Positions 51,530 through 61,226 are shown, counted from the first letter of the stretch. The stretch is DNA of 64,000 nt from Akkermansiaceae bacterium (GCA_025363295.1 JANYEC010000082.1:1-64000), one strand, 5' to 3'. Notes: a model not told the origin generated them from the sequence alone. Numbers and translations: made by a program.

Positions 51530-54500
51530 ATGAACATTCTTGCTCCTAACCTGCTCATTCTGGCATCTGCGGGATCCGGGAAGACCTTTCAATTGGGGAA
51601 CCGGGTGATTGGGCTGGTGGTGCGCGGGGTGGCTCCGGAGAAAATCGTCGCACTGACTTTCACGCGTAAGGCGGCAGGCGAATTTGCGGACTCGGTTCTA
51701 ACGAAATTGGCAAGGGCGGCGTGCGAGGAGACCACTGCTGCCAGTTTGCGAAAAGATCTGGGTCAACCGGGGGCGGATTTCGGCGAGGCGCTGGAGCGAG
51801 TGGTTAGAGCATTACCGCGATTCACGCTGGGGACGATGGATGGATTTTTTTCACGCGTAGTCAGAGGGTTTCAGTATGAGTTAGGGTTGACCGGCGGAAA
51901 ATTCGATCTACTCGAAGGCCCACGAGCGGAGGCCGCAGCGGATGAAATTCTAGCAGCAATTCTGGGGGAAGCCATGGAGTCTGACGGAGGAGAGGAATTT
52001 TTACATGCGTTCCGGCGAGCGACGCTCGGTAAGGAATCCCAAGGAGTGAAGGAGAGTCTGCGGAAGTTCGTACAAGCGTGGCATGGCTGCTACCGAGCAA
52101 AACATGATTTGGAGTGGGGGCCGGATTTTCTAGCAGGGGTGGATCGTAAGGAGTGGGAAAAACAGAAGTTCGCGATCGAAGCGCGTGTTTCACGGGGATT
52201 AGATGGAATCGAATACACAGAAAAGCGGCAGCGCCAGGCCTTGCAGAAGGTGATCGAAACGTTAGTGAATCACACGATCGGCAGCGGTAGCCTAGGTGGA
52301 GGCTCAAAGCTGATGGAAAGCATCATGAAAGCAGCGTCCGAACCTAACGGACCGATGAGAGTGAATTTTTACAAGGAATTTCTCATCTGCGGACCCTCGG
52401 CGGATGCACTGCGGGAAATGGTGAATCTCGCCGCCCGCTGCGAGATGGCGGCGGCAATTACGCGTACACGTGCGGTGCGCGAGGTGGTCTCGGTTTACGA
52501 TTCGCTTTGTGAAAACAAGCTCCGGCGGCGCGGAATGTTAGGATTTGATGATGTGAAAATCCTCATGGGCCAATGGGCGAAAAACGAGGACGCTCGGTTG
52601 CGGCGCGAGGCGGTGGATTTCCGGCTGGATGCACGGTTCGACCATTGGCTGTTAGATGAGTATCAGGACACTAGCGGTGCGGATTGGACAGGGCTCGTGC
52701 CACTGATTGATGAGGCTGCTGGAGACAGCGAAGGCAGTGTCTTCATCGTCGGCGATAAGAAACAAGCAATCTACGCTTGGCGTGGTGGTGAGATGGGTTT
52801 GTTCGATGAGGTGATAGAACGTTACAATGGCGGGCTGGAAGTTGAGCCGTTGACAGTATCTTGGCGCTCCTGCCCGGAGGTGTTAGCACTGGTGAACCGG
52901 GTCTGCGGCGATGTTTCCACGATGCGGGAATTTTTCGGTGATGCGGCCGATCGCTGGGACTGGCAGGACCATTTTTCAGCGGAAAATTTAAAGGACCCGG
53001 CCAAGCGCGGCGAGTCCCGCGTGGAGTTCGTGGAAGGAAAATGGGAGGAGCGCTTGGAGCGGCTGGGTGATTTGTTAGGAGAGCTCGGCGTTGGAAAGTG
53101 TGAAATGACCTGCGGCGTGTTGGTAAGAAGCAATTCTAGGGTGCGAGAGATCGCGGACGACTTGCGGGCGAGGGGATTTGATGTGATCGAGGAAGGTCAA
53201 CGCGAACCCGCGAAGGATCATCCAGTGGGCATCGCGCTCGGGCATTTACTCAAATGGCTGGCCGATCCTGCGGATGCGTTCGCTTGGGAAGTAGTGGAAA
53301 TGTCTCCGCTAGCGGATGGGCTGCGAGCGAAGTTCGGGGATCACTGGCAGTCAATCTGGGAGGGTCTGCTAGGCAACGCCTCGGAGCTGGGATTCGCGGG
53401 GATGGTGGAAGTGACTGCGGAAATCTGTTGGGCCGATTGGTCGGATTTCGGACGGCGGCGCGCGGGCGACCTCATCATGACTCTCGCCAATCTGGACGCC
53501 CAAGGTGGTGCAACTGCCAGAGAAGCTGCGGACCGAGTGGCGCGGCTGACTGTTTCCCAAAGCCCCGGAGTGGCAGCGGTGCAGGTGATGACGATTCATA
53601 AATCAAAGGGTCTTGGATTTGATGTCGTGATTCTGCCAGATATACCAAATGACAGCGTGCCCTCTGCACAGCATTTCGACATGGCAGAAGGTCCGGGCTG
53701 GATTACCGAACCTCCGCCGAAATGGGTGCGTGAGCTTTTGCCGGAAATGAAAGAGGCCGAGGAAAAATGGGGCATGGGCCAGCGATACGAAGCGTTCTGC
53801 ACATTATATGTAGCACTCACCCGTTCGAAGCGCGGACTTTATGTTCTGTTGGAACCGCCATCCTCAAGGCAAGACGTGAACAAGCCTTCCCTAGCTAACT
53901 GGCTGGCCACCTCGGTAGGGGCCACCGGAGACCCCGGGGTAATCTATCAAGAGGGTGAGTCGGACTGGGTGCACGAAGTTCCCCTGCTAGAACAAAAAGA
54001 GAAAACCAGCACTCGATCCACACTTGGAAATGCAGTGCCACGCCGTGAGAGAACGATGCCGAGCGCTGCAAAAAAAAGCGATGGTGCTGTTGCCCAGTCT
54101 GCCACGGGCATGATCTTCGGCACTGAAGTGCATGCCGCGTTTGAACAAATCGGATGGATCGATGAGGAGCTCCCTAACTTGCCGCAGAATGATGCCGGAA
54201 ATCTGGTGGCCGAACTCTTGAAACTGCGAGCGCTGCGTACTCTTTTCGAGCGTGGTGGGCGCTCTATCGAACTCTTCCGTGAACAGCCAATCGACGCGAT
54301 GTTAGACGGAAAATGGCTGAGCGGAATCATTGATCGCCTGCATCTCCACCGTGATTCATCAAACGCGGTGACATCGATCGAGGTGATCGATTTCAAAACC
54401 GATGCGGTAAATGGCATGGAACAGTTAGCCACCCGCTATTCAGGCCAAATGAATGCTTACCGGAGTGTGATCGAGCGGGCCTATCCGTTTGCACAGGTTA

Positions 54501-54547
54501 GCTGCATCCTTCTTTCAACGAGGTGTAGCGAGTGCATTCGTGTTTGA
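51530..54547 (+). CDS. AddA-like UvrD helicase with C-terminal RecB nuclease domain
   Basis: 1005 residues. Helicase motif I is ASAGSGKTFQLGNR near residue 12; other motifs include VALTFTRKAAGEF, LGTMDGFFSRVVRGF, LDEYQDTS, VGDKKQAIYAWRGG and VMTIHKSKGLGFDVVIL. The C-terminus has GTEVHAAFEQ, GIIDRLHLH and EVIDFKTDA, the RecB-type nuclease of AddA/RecB. It would resect double-strand breaks with an AddB partner, but no addB lies on either side. The short C-terminus after the nuclease (ILLSTRCSECIRV) is normal in length for the family. Confidence 0.87.
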   Translation: MNILAPNLLILASAGSGKTFQLGNRVIGLVVRGVAPEKIVALTFTRKAAGEFADSVLTKLARAACEETTAASLRKDLGQPGADFGEALERVVRALPRFTLGTMDGFFSRVVRGFQYELGLTGGKFDLLEGPRAEAAADEILAAILGEAMESDGGEEFLHAFRRATLGKESQGVKESLRKFVQAWHGCYRAKHDLEWGPDFLAGVDRKEWEKQKFAIEARVSRGLDGIEYTEKRQRQALQKVIETLVNHTIGSGSLGGGSKLMESIMKAASEPNGPMRVNFYKEFLICGPSADALREMVNLAARCEMAAAITRTRAVREVVSVYDSLCENKLRRRGMLGFDDVKILMGQWAKNEDARLRREAVDFRLDARFDHWLLDEYQDTSGADWTGLVPLIDEAAGDSEGSVFIVGDKKQAIYAWRGGEMGLFDEVIERYNGGLEVEPLTVSWRSCPEVLALVNRVCGDVSTMREFFGDAADRWDWQDHFSAENLKDPAKRGESRVEFVEGKWEERLERLGDLLGELGVGKCEMTCGVLVRSNSRVREIADDLRARGFDVIEEGQREPAKDHPVGIALGHLLKWLADPADAFAWEVVEMSPLADGLRAKFGDHWQSIWEGLLGNASELGFAGMVEVTAEICWADWSDFGRRRAGDLIMTLANLDAQGGATAREAADRVARLTVSQSPGVAAVQVMTIHKSKGLGFDVVILPDIPNDSVPSAQHFDMAEGPGWITEPPPKWVRELLPEMKEAEEKWGMGQRYEAFCTLYVALTRSKRGLYVLLEPPSSRQDVNKPSLANWLATSVGATGDPGVIYQEGESDWVHEVPLLEQKEKTSTRSTLGNAVPRRERTMPSAAKKSDGAVAQSATGMIFGTEVHAAFEQIGWIDEELPNLPQNDAGNLVAELLKLRALRTLFERGGRSIELFREQPIDAMLDGKWLSGIIDRLHLHRDSSNAVTSIEVIDFKTDAVNGMEQLATRYSGQMNAYRSVIERAYPFAQVSCILLSTRCSECIRV

Positions 54548-54604
54548 TCCCTTCTTTTTATTTGGCTTGCGAATCCATTCATCCAAACATCGTATCTTTC
54601 ACGG

Positions 54605-55951
54605 ATGAGCGAAACCAACCCCTATGCACCGCCGAAGGTCGCCGAGCCGGAATCCGCGTCTCTGCGATACTGGCAGTGCTACGGTGCCCGTGTGATGGCA
54701 AGAAACGGGGCGATGTTGCCAAAAGTAGATTTAGAAACCGGAGTATTCGAAGCCGAAATGACCGCAGTTGCTAGAACCTATCAGATCGCAAGTGTAAGCC
54801 GCCTCATGACGGTAGGCCCGTTGATCGCCATGTATTTGATCGTAAGAAATGTTTATCATATCGCCGGCCCAGGATTGCTATGGGGCGTGATCGGTGGCTC
54901 GGCGATCGTAAATTGGCTCATCCGCCTCAGAGGAACCACGGGCGGCACTATCACCGTGTGGGAGTTCCGAGAAGCTGGCAGAGAACGTCGCCGGAAGCTA
55001 CGGCAACGTTGGCGGAACGGGTTATTGTTTCTTTCATTGGCAGTCATGATTCTAACTGCATTTCCCGCACAAATTACTAACAAACTGAATTTCCATGGAT
55101 TCATGTTTTTCGTTTCGGGTTTCGGCCTGCTCGTGGTTTACACCGCGTGGGCATTTATTGATCGACCTACAACCCCCAGCGAGTCCGGCGGGGCGGGATG
55201 GCTACGCATCAGAAATGTCCATCCGGAGGCCATGGTAAAATTACGCCTGCTCGAAGCCGAGGAATTAAAAGATAACGCAACCTCCGAGATTCCCTACAGA
55301 CGCAAGGTCCACACCACTTTCTATCATCGATACCCTTTGCGTTCTTTGTTAGGCGAAACGCGTAAAAATCCATTCATCGTATTTCTAATCGCCACCATGA
55401 AATTGCTCCGCTCCAAACGGCTGGAGCGAGATAGCTTTGATTTCACCGAGGCAAAGGAAATCCCGGAGGATCAAGCTCATCAAAATCTGCGGGAAAAATT
55501 TAGTTCTTGGATCATGGCTCACCCAGACTGGTCGGTGTTGCTCATCGAGCGCTTGTCTTCGCCCGCCGGGGACCTAACGGTTGATACGGCAATTCTCATT
55601 TCCTCCGATTTGGCGCACAGCCTCAGTTTTCATCACACATGGCTTGAGCAAAAATCGACACCGGGCACCACCGAGTTTGCATTTCTCACTTGGGTCACAA
55701 ATCAAAGGCTTATTTGCACCACCCACATGCACCTGCTTCCGATCAATCGCCCAAATGTAGATACTGTGAGAGTTCGCGGTTCGGAAGAAATGGTATTTTC
55801 CGCCCATCTCCATCGCTGCACAGCAATGGAAATCGATCCGGCCCCCAGCCGTGCCGTGCTCCGTGAACGTTTCCAGCGGGAGAAAGCGGAACTGGCCGAT
55901 CTCCTCGAATCCCGAGGTCTGCGAGGACCCAATCGCGTGGCTGGATCATAG
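54605..55951 (+). CDS. Uncharacterised membrane protein (NPYAPP start)
   Basis: 448 residues, family not recognised. The start MSETNPYAPP is a Pro-rich motif common in planctomycete and verrucomicrobial membrane proteins. Four hydrophobic segments lie at about 60-80, 85-105, 140-158 and 162-182, followed by a soluble ~260-residue region with no motif I know. The gene stands alone, 57 bp after the AddA-like gene on the same strand, and may be co-transcribed with it. Confidence 0.7.
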   Translation: MSETNPYAPPKVAEPESASLRYWQCYGARVMARNGAMLPKVDLETGVFEAEMTAVARTYQIASVSRLMTVGPLIAMYLIVRNVYHIAGPGLLWGVIGGSAIVNWLIRLRGTTGGTITVWEFREAGRERRRKLRQRWRNGLLFLSLAVMILTAFPAQITNKLNFHGFMFFVSGFGLLVVYTAWAFIDRPTTPSESGGAGWLRIRNVHPEAMVKLRLLEAEELKDNATSEIPYRRKVHTTFYHRYPLRSLLGETRKNPFIVFLIATMKLLRSKRLERDSFDFTEAKEIPEDQAHQNLREKFSSWIMAHPDWSVLLIERLSSPAGDLTVDTAILISSDLAHSLSFHHTWLEQKSTPGTTEFAFLTWVTNQRLICTTHMHLLPINRPNVDTVRVRGSEEMVFSAHLHRCTAMEIDPAPSRAVLRERFQREKAELADLLESRGLRGPNRVAGS

Positions 55952-56069
55952 AAATTCACCGAGCAAAATTGCGTGCCCTCATCCGGCTTGCTGTTCTGGG
56001 AAATCCCCCCTTGAATGCGGAATACTTCTCTGCGGTCGCTTCTTTTCACCGACAAAATTCCCCGCTCTC

Positions 56070-56846
56070 ATGAACATTGCTAACCGTTTAAAGCCATGGA
56101 TGTCGCTAGCCTTGCTCGTCATCGCACCAGGCTCCTGCCACAAATCCGCGCCTGCGCAGTTAGGCTATCAGGTTGTTTCCACCCGCCCGCACGACAGCGC
56201 CGCCTATACCCAAGGTTTTGAAATATCAAACGGGCGCCTGTTTGAAAGCGCTGGCCAATACGGCCAATCAAGCCTCCGGGAAAATGAACTCGCTACAGGG
56301 AAAGTCATCCGCAAACGACCACTTGCGAAGCAGGTATTCGGGGAGGGGCTCACCCTGCTTCAAAAGGAACTCTGGGTACTCACATGGAAGGAAAATACCG
56401 CCTATGTTTTCGAGCCAGAGACTTTCAAACTGATCCGCTCACATACCTACAAGGGCGAGGGTTGGGGACTCACTAGCGATGGCACCCAACTGATCATGAG
56501 CGATGGCAGCAGCGAGCTAAAATTTATGAGCCCAAAAGATTTCTCCGTTCTCAAAACCCTCACGATCAAAGATGGTAGCGCACCCGTGAAAAACCTCAAC
56601 GAGCTCGAATGGGTCAAGGGTGAGATCTTTGCGAATGTTTACATGACGGACCGCATCGCCCGGATTTCACCGGCGGACGGACAAGTCACCGGCTGGCTGA
56701 ACCTCGCGGGCTTGCGGAACGGACTCTCAAAGCCAAACGGCGCCGAGGTTCTCAATGGTATCGCCTACGACAAATCGTCTGGCCATCTTCTGGTGACTGG
56801 GAAATATTGGCCTCAAATGTTTGAAATCAAGATCGTCGAGAAATAG
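56070..56846 (+). CDS. Glutaminyl-peptide cyclotransferase (plant-type)
   Basis: 258 residues from ATG 56070, with an N-terminal signal or lipoprotein-like segment (SLALLVIAPGSCHKS). The rest is a beta-propeller-like fold with HDSAAYTQGFEI, LFESAGQYGQSSLREN, WKENTAYVFEPETF, LNELEWVKGEIFANVY and LNGIAYD, the signature of the plant/bacterial glutaminyl cyclotransferase family. It turns N-terminal Gln into pyroglutamate on exported proteins. Confidence 0.88.
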   Translation: MNIANRLKPWMSLALLVIAPGSCHKSAPAQLGYQVVSTRPHDSAAYTQGFEISNGRLFESAGQYGQSSLRENELATGKVIRKRPLAKQVFGEGLTLLQKELWVLTWKENTAYVFEPETFKLIRSHTYKGEGWGLTSDGTQLIMSDGSSELKFMSPKDFSVLKTLTIKDGSAPVKNLNELEWVKGEIFANVYMTDRIARISPADGQVTGWLNLAGLRNGLSKPNGAEVLNGIAYDKSSGHLLVTGKYWPQMFEIKIVEK

Positions 56847-56910
56847 CTCCGCTCCGATAGTTCCTGCCACGGCTTGCCAAGTGGGCACTCTCGTCTATTT
56901 TGCGCCAACG

Positions 56911-57747
56911 ATGAGTCTGCCCACCCCCTTTTCCGAACCCGCCATCCGCGATCCCAAAAAGCTGCGAAACACAGCGCTGGTTCTTTTCGCGATCATGTTG
57001 CTCGGCGGTTGGCTGGTGTTAAAACGTTATGCAAACTCGCAAGCTGAGACCGCACGAAAGGCCTACGCGAGTTTCTCTAACGAAGCACATGGCTCTCTCA
57101 CGGATTCCGACACTGAAAATCGTCCCGCCTATATCTATAGGATCACCAAAGAGCGCGACTTGCGGATGCTCCGCCAAGACGGAGCCCAAGTCAACTTGGC
57201 TGACCTTCGTGGTAAAGTGGTCGCTATCAACGTTTTCAGCCTCAGAGACCCACAAGCTGCCGAACGCAGTTTCGCTGTAATGAAGCGTCTCGCCGAAAAA
57301 CGCGCAACAGACCCGAATTTCATCCTTGTTTCCCTGATTATCGATCCGATTCCTTCTGAGAAATTGATCACCACACTCGCCGATACTTCTATCACCCGTG
57401 CCATCAAACTTCCTCAATGGTGGCTGGGTAGCAACGAACCGAAGACGCTGCATAAATTCATTAAAAACGAACTCAAAGCGAATACCTATCCGAATGAAAT
57501 TTCCGGTAAATGGGATTACGATGCCTCGATTGTGCTGATCGATAAAAACGGCCACATTCGCCGCGGTGTCGTTCCACAAAAACGTGGAGGCCCGCCATTC
57601 ATCGCTACTTTTGATTTCGATCAAGCGGCCAAATGGGATGAGAAAGGTGTTAAAACCGGCACCGACCGCAACAACGTCGATGAACTCGAAGTCCTGCTTA
57701 ACCACACCATCGACAAACTCCTCGCTGAACCTGCTAGAGACTCATGA
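56911..57747 (+). CDS. Sco/SenC-like thioredoxin-fold protein without copper ligands
   Basis: 278 residues: one N-terminal membrane helix (about 20-37) and a Sco-like thioredoxin-fold domain (VNLADLRGKVVAINVFS, then LVSLIIDPIPSEKLI, DASIVLIDKNGHIRRG). The Cys-containing loop of Sco proteins is replaced by FSLRDPQA at about 109-116, and the conserved His by Asp/Tyr in WDYDASIVL. It therefore cannot bind copper in the Sco way, and a structural or inhibitory role is possible. It overlaps the next gene, a ligand-carrying Sco protein, by 4 bp. Confidence 0.7.
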   Translation: MSLPTPFSEPAIRDPKKLRNTALVLFAIMLLGGWLVLKRYANSQAETARKAYASFSNEAHGSLTDSDTENRPAYIYRITKERDLRMLRQDGAQVNLADLRGKVVAINVFSLRDPQAAERSFAVMKRLAEKRATDPNFILVSLIIDPIPSEKLITTLADTSITRAIKLPQWWLGSNEPKTLHKFIKNELKANTYPNEISGKWDYDASIVLIDKNGHIRRGVVPQKRGGPPFIATFDFDQAAKWDEKGVKTGTDRNNVDELEVLLNHTIDKLLAEPARDS

Positions 57748-58472
57748 AACGCAACACCACCATTGCCTTATTTTACACCGGCGTCGCCGCCATTTGCGCC
57801 GGCGTCATCAGTCTTTCGATCTATCTGAGCAAAGGACTGAATGCGCCCTATCAAGCACCGCTCGTCATCAACAGTGGGAAGGATACCGCGCCCGAGTGGT
57901 TCGAAATTACCAAGGATCTACCGGCGACCAATCAAGATAACCAAGCCGTCAAACTCTCGGACCTACGCGGCAAGGTTTGGATCGTCGCCGAGTTTTTCGC
58001 CATCTGCCCAAACTGCGCCATCCGCAATGGCGCGGAGCTGCGTCAAATTTACGATGAGTTCAAAGGCAACCCCGATTTCCACATCGCCTGCATATCAGTC
58101 GATCCCGAAAACGATCATCAGGAACAACTCGCAGATTACGCAAAGGCCGTCGGTGCCGAAACAAAAAATTGGTGGTTCCTCAATGCGGGCACCGCCGAGA
58201 CCACTCATCATTATCTTGAGCATGAACTGAAATTTTTTGGTATCCGCGAGCGGAAGGACCCTTTGGATATCGAGACCAATGGCAAGTATGCCCATGATCT
58301 CGGATTCATTTTAGTGGATCGCAATTTCCATGTGATCGGAAAGTGGCCACTCGCCGATGCCCGCTCCGAAGATGCTAAAAAACTCGATCCTAACATGTAT
58401 CAAAAACTTAAGGACGAGTTACTCAACCGAATCCGCACCGAACTCGCTAAGAAGCCAACTCCCGGTATCTGA
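57744..58472 (+). CDS. Sco1/SenC-family copper protein
   Basis: 242 residues: an N-terminal membrane helix (about 7-28) and a thioredoxin-fold domain with C88-P-N-C91 in FFAICPNCAIRN and a His in YAHDLGFILVDRN. The Cys pair is CxxC rather than the usual CxxxC of Sco proteins. Sco proteins deliver copper to the CuA site of cytochrome oxidase subunit II or reduce it. The cluster with DUF420 (next gene) supports a role in cytochrome oxidase assembly, although no oxidase genes are in the window. Confidence 0.82.
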   Translation: MKRNTTIALFYTGVAAICAGVISLSIYLSKGLNAPYQAPLVINSGKDTAPEWFEITKDLPATNQDNQAVKLSDLRGKVWIVAEFFAICPNCAIRNGAELRQIYDEFKGNPDFHIACISVDPENDHQEQLADYAKAVGAETKNWWFLNAGTAETTHHYLEHELKFFGIRERKDPLDIETNGKYAHDLGFILVDRNFHVIGKWPLADARSEDAKKLDPNMYQKLKDELLNRIRTELAKKPTPGI

Positions 58473-59035
58473 TGAACGACGAACGCAAGCAATGGCTCAC
58501 CCGCGCACCTCAGGAAGCGCTCTCGAAAAAACTCGGCATCGCCGCGTGGATTCTATCAACCGTGGTCTTGCTGCTCGTCGTAGCCATGCAGAAAATTAAG
58601 TTGCCACTTCCGGATGGCTGGTCCACTTCGTTTCTACCGCCGATCCATGCCGGGATCAACGCCGTCGCCGCTGTCGTTTTATTAATCTCTCTCATCTTCA
58701 TCAAGCTCGGTCAGGTGAAACTCCACCGCGCCACGATGGTGCTGGCCATGATTCTATCTGTTTTATTCCTACTCTCCTACGTCGCCTATCACATGACAAA
58801 TGATCCCACCCGCTACGGCGGCGAGGGTCCGATGAAAACCGTTTATTTCGTCCTGCTGATCAGTCACATTCTTTTTGCGGCGGTGAGTCTGCCCTTCATC
58901 CTCTTCACCTTCATCGCCGGCTGGACCAACCGCTTCAGCGATCACCGCAGACTCGCGCGCTGGGTATTTCCGCTATGGCTCTACGTCGCTATCACTGGCC
59001 CTATCTGCTATTGGATGTTGAAACCGTATTATTGA
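58472..59035 (+). CDS. DUF420 membrane protein (cytochrome oxidase maturation-linked)
   Basis: 187 residues with five predicted membrane helices and conserved histidines in PPIHAGINAV, VKLHRATMV, YVAYHMTND, LISHILFAA and SDHRRLARWVFPLWLYV. DUF420 (CtaM/YozB-like) genes are found beside Sco and cytochrome oxidase assembly genes and help mature the oxidase. Its start overlaps the Sco stop by 1 bp, so the two Sco-like genes and this one form one operon. Confidence 0.9.
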   Translation: MNDERKQWLTRAPQEALSKKLGIAAWILSTVVLLLVVAMQKIKLPLPDGWSTSFLPPIHAGINAVAAVVLLISLIFIKLGQVKLHRATMVLAMILSVLFLLSYVAYHMTNDPTRYGGEGPMKTVYFVLLISHILFAAVSLPFILFTFIAGWTNRFSDHRRLARWVFPLWLYVAITGPICYWMLKPYY

Positions 59036-59173
59036 AGGTAAGCGCCTGAAGATACTTTGTTTGCGCCACTTACATTTTCTATATCTTATTAGTGCTTGCG
59101 ATCACTGGGATCGCCATCAAGAACGCCGAAAGCAGTCGGCCTTTATTAAAAATTCTTTATCCTCTATCAAACC

Positions 59174-59401
59174 ATGAAAAACTCAAATCTCACCATTATT
59201 GGCGTCATCATGATCCTGCTCGGAGCGGGCGTGCTGATTTACCGTGGCTACAATGTCACTCGCGAGGAAACCGTTCTCAATGTCGGCCCACTTGACGTGA
59301 AGGCGACCACCCACGAACGCGTGCCGTTGCCAGCACCGCTCGGTTGGGCCTTAGTCATCGGCGGTATTGTGGTGCTCGTTGGCGGAGTCGCCCGGAAGTA
59401 A
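59174..59401 (+). CDS. Small two-helix membrane protein
   Basis: 75 residues: two hydrophobic segments (about 7-24 and 55-72), a short external loop with VLNVGPLDVKATTHERVPLP, and a basic end. Many bacteria have similar DUF3185-like small membrane proteins of unknown function. It stands 139 bp after the DUF420 gene and converges with the metallopeptidase gene, whose stop is only 13 bp away. Confidence 0.6.
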   Translation: MKNSNLTIIGVIMILLGAGVLIYRGYNVTREETVLNVGPLDVKATTHERVPLPAPLGWALVIGGIVVLVGGVARK

Positions 59402-59413
59402 AGTAGCTTCCTA

Positions 59414-60523
59414 TCAGTTTTTTTGGCTGAGTTTCCGCAGCGAGGAATGCACCTGCCAAAGTTTGGCCACAGTGGCCACGTTGAGGACAAACGGCGAGGG
59501 ATGGGGCTGTCCCAGTCCTTCTGCTAGATCATTAATGAGTAAGCTCAGACGGATCCAGCGGTTTACATCAGCGATGAATGCATGCCCCGCAGATTGATCC
59601 ACCGTTGCGGGCAATGTGGCGACATTGAATTCTGCAGCGAAAAGTCGCAGGTCGTTCGGCTCTAACCCGAAGTGTCTTGCGAGACTCAGGCCTTCCTCAA
59701 GATGAAGGTAATGCCCAAATGTTTCTGCCCAATCTTCCCATGGATGACTGGAGGCATAGGCCGAAATATATGTCTGCGCCCAGTTAGAAGGGGCACCATT
59801 TTGATGATGGTTTTGCAGCGAGGTGTCGTAGTTCTGCCGTTCATCTCCGAAACAACTGCGGAAAATTTCTAACCATGATTCATCGTGGCTCAGCAGATCC
59901 CAGTAATAGTGACCAAGTTCGTGACGAATATGGCCGGCTAAAGTGCGGTAATTCTCTCCCATCCTCTCGCGCATGGCTTCCCGTTCCGAATCATCCGCCT
60001 CGCTGATATTTAGTGTGATGACTCCATCTTCATGACCGGTTAAAACCAGTTCTCCCGGCAAGGACGCCATAAATTTAAATCCGAGGCCGGTGGGACTTGC
60101 GCTTTTGCTTTTCATCGGTAGCCCAAGCCGCAGAAGTTGAATAAGAACCCGACGTTTCGCGGCTTCGGCCCTGCCCCAGAGTTTTGCATTTCCGGGGATG
60201 CCAAGTTGAGGAATCAACTGCGTGAGTTGACAGGAGAGACAGTGATCTCCGTTCGTTTCAGCTCGCAGCATCCAGTTACAATTGCATGCTGTCTTACGCA
60301 GCAAACACATCCGAAACGCTTGCCCAGAGAGCTCAGGAATCGTTGTGTGCCAGTAACCTGTTACCGGATCTGTGGCGAAAGAGACTACCCTCTGCGACAC
60401 AGGGTCAAAGCCGACTTCCGCACCGCAGGCAACGCACTGAGAATTGTGCGCATAGAGTGGATTACCACAGATACAGACGTCAAGATGATCGTTGACGAGT
60501 GGAACTGATAGAATCGTGCTCAA
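59414..60523 (-). CDS. Putative zinc-binding metallopeptidase with zinc ribbon (Peptidase_Mx type)
   Basis: 369 residues: an N-terminal zinc-ribbon (CICGNPLYAHNSQCVACG) and a metallopeptidase domain with H-E-L-G-H in IRHELGHYYWDLL, followed by the downstream acidic/His box HPWEDWAETFGHYLH that often supplies the third zinc ligand. This matches the putative zinc-binding metallopeptidase family (Mx). The protein has no signal peptide, so it works in the cytoplasm. Substrate unknown. Confidence 0.82.
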   Translation of the reverse strand: MSTILSVPLVNDHLDVCICGNPLYAHNSQCVACGAEVGFDPVSQRVVSFATDPVTGYWHTTIPELSGQAFRMCLLRKTACNCNWMLRAETNGDHCLSCQLTQLIPQLGIPGNAKLWGRAEAAKRRVLIQLLRLGLPMKSKSASPTGLGFKFMASLPGELVLTGHEDGVITLNISEADDSEREAMRERMGENYRTLAGHIRHELGHYYWDLLSHDESWLEIFRSCFGDERQNYDTSLQNHHQNGAPSNWAQTYISAYASSHPWEDWAETFGHYLHLEEGLSLARHFGLEPNDLRLFAAEFNVATLPATVDQSAGHAFIADVNRWIRLSLLINDLAEGLGQPHPSPFVLNVATVAKLWQVHSSLRKLSQKN

Positions 60524-60566
60524 AAACTAACAAAAGTGAAAGGGGGAAAGTTCTGAGTCGCTTATA

Positions 60567-61025
60567 TCACTGCTGGCCCGCAGCTCGGGCGGCCTTATCG
60601 GCACGCCGTGCGGCTTCGTCTGCTGCATCAGCGGCGTTCTCTGCATCTTGCCGCGCCTTATCCGCACGGTTCTCAAGGCGATCTTTTGTCGCCTCATTCG
60701 GGCGCACGTTTAGGAGATCCTTCACCTTTTCGACGATTGGAGGCTCTGATCTAACACCATTGTCAGGAATGACAATCACGGGAGGCGGCGCGTCCACCAC
60801 ACCTGTTTTCTCCTCAACTTTGCGACGAGCCTCGGTGATTTTCAGTTCGGCCTCCAGCCGAGCATGATCTGCCTTCGCTTCGGCGGCGATAATTTCATCA
60901 CGGGCCTCAGCTCTGACTTCGTTGATCTTTTGTTGTTCGCTCTTTTTTTCACATGAGGTGAAGAGAATGACTGCAAGGGAAATGCTGGTCAGAAAAATCG
61001 GAATACAGGCGTTAAAATTTTTCAT
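60567..61025 (-). CDS. Ala/Glu-rich coiled-coil lipoprotein
   Basis: 152 residues. An N-terminal signal peptide ends in ILFTSCEKK (lipobox Cys25), then a charged coiled-coil-like region (QKINEVRAEARDEIIAAEAK, LEAELKITEARRKVEEK), a Pro-rich spacer (DAPPPVIVIP), and an Ala-rich coiled-coil C-terminus (NAADAADEAARRADKAARA). It could be an outer membrane spacer or Lpp-like protein, but this is inference. It stands alone between convergent and divergent neighbours, with a 201-bp gap containing a run of ten C at 61165-61174. Confidence 0.7.
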   Translation of the reverse strand: MKNFNACIPIFLTSISLAVILFTSCEKKSEQQKINEVRAEARDEIIAAEAKADHARLEAELKITEARRKVEEKTGVVDAPPPVIVIPDNGVRSEPPIVEKVKDLLNVRPNEATKDRLENRADKARQDAENAADAADEAARRADKAARAAGQQ

Positions 61026-61226
61026 GGTCGTTTGTAGGTGTTAGAATGTATGTCTTAAATTTCTCTTACGGCTTTCTCAGAATTTTCGCCGACTAATTAA
61101 CAATTTGTGCTGCACTGGAGGTTTTCACAATGGGGTGAAACCCCACCTCTCTTGGCTCCCATTTCCCCCCCCCCAGGAATTGTGCCAGCAGTGGCCCATC
61201 CTTTGTGACTTCTGCACCCCTACGAT

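Noticed and set aside
61165-61174. Run of ten C as a phase-variation tract
   Set aside because: It lies in a gene-free gap 53 bases from the nearest stop, not in a coding frame or promoter spacer that I can identify.
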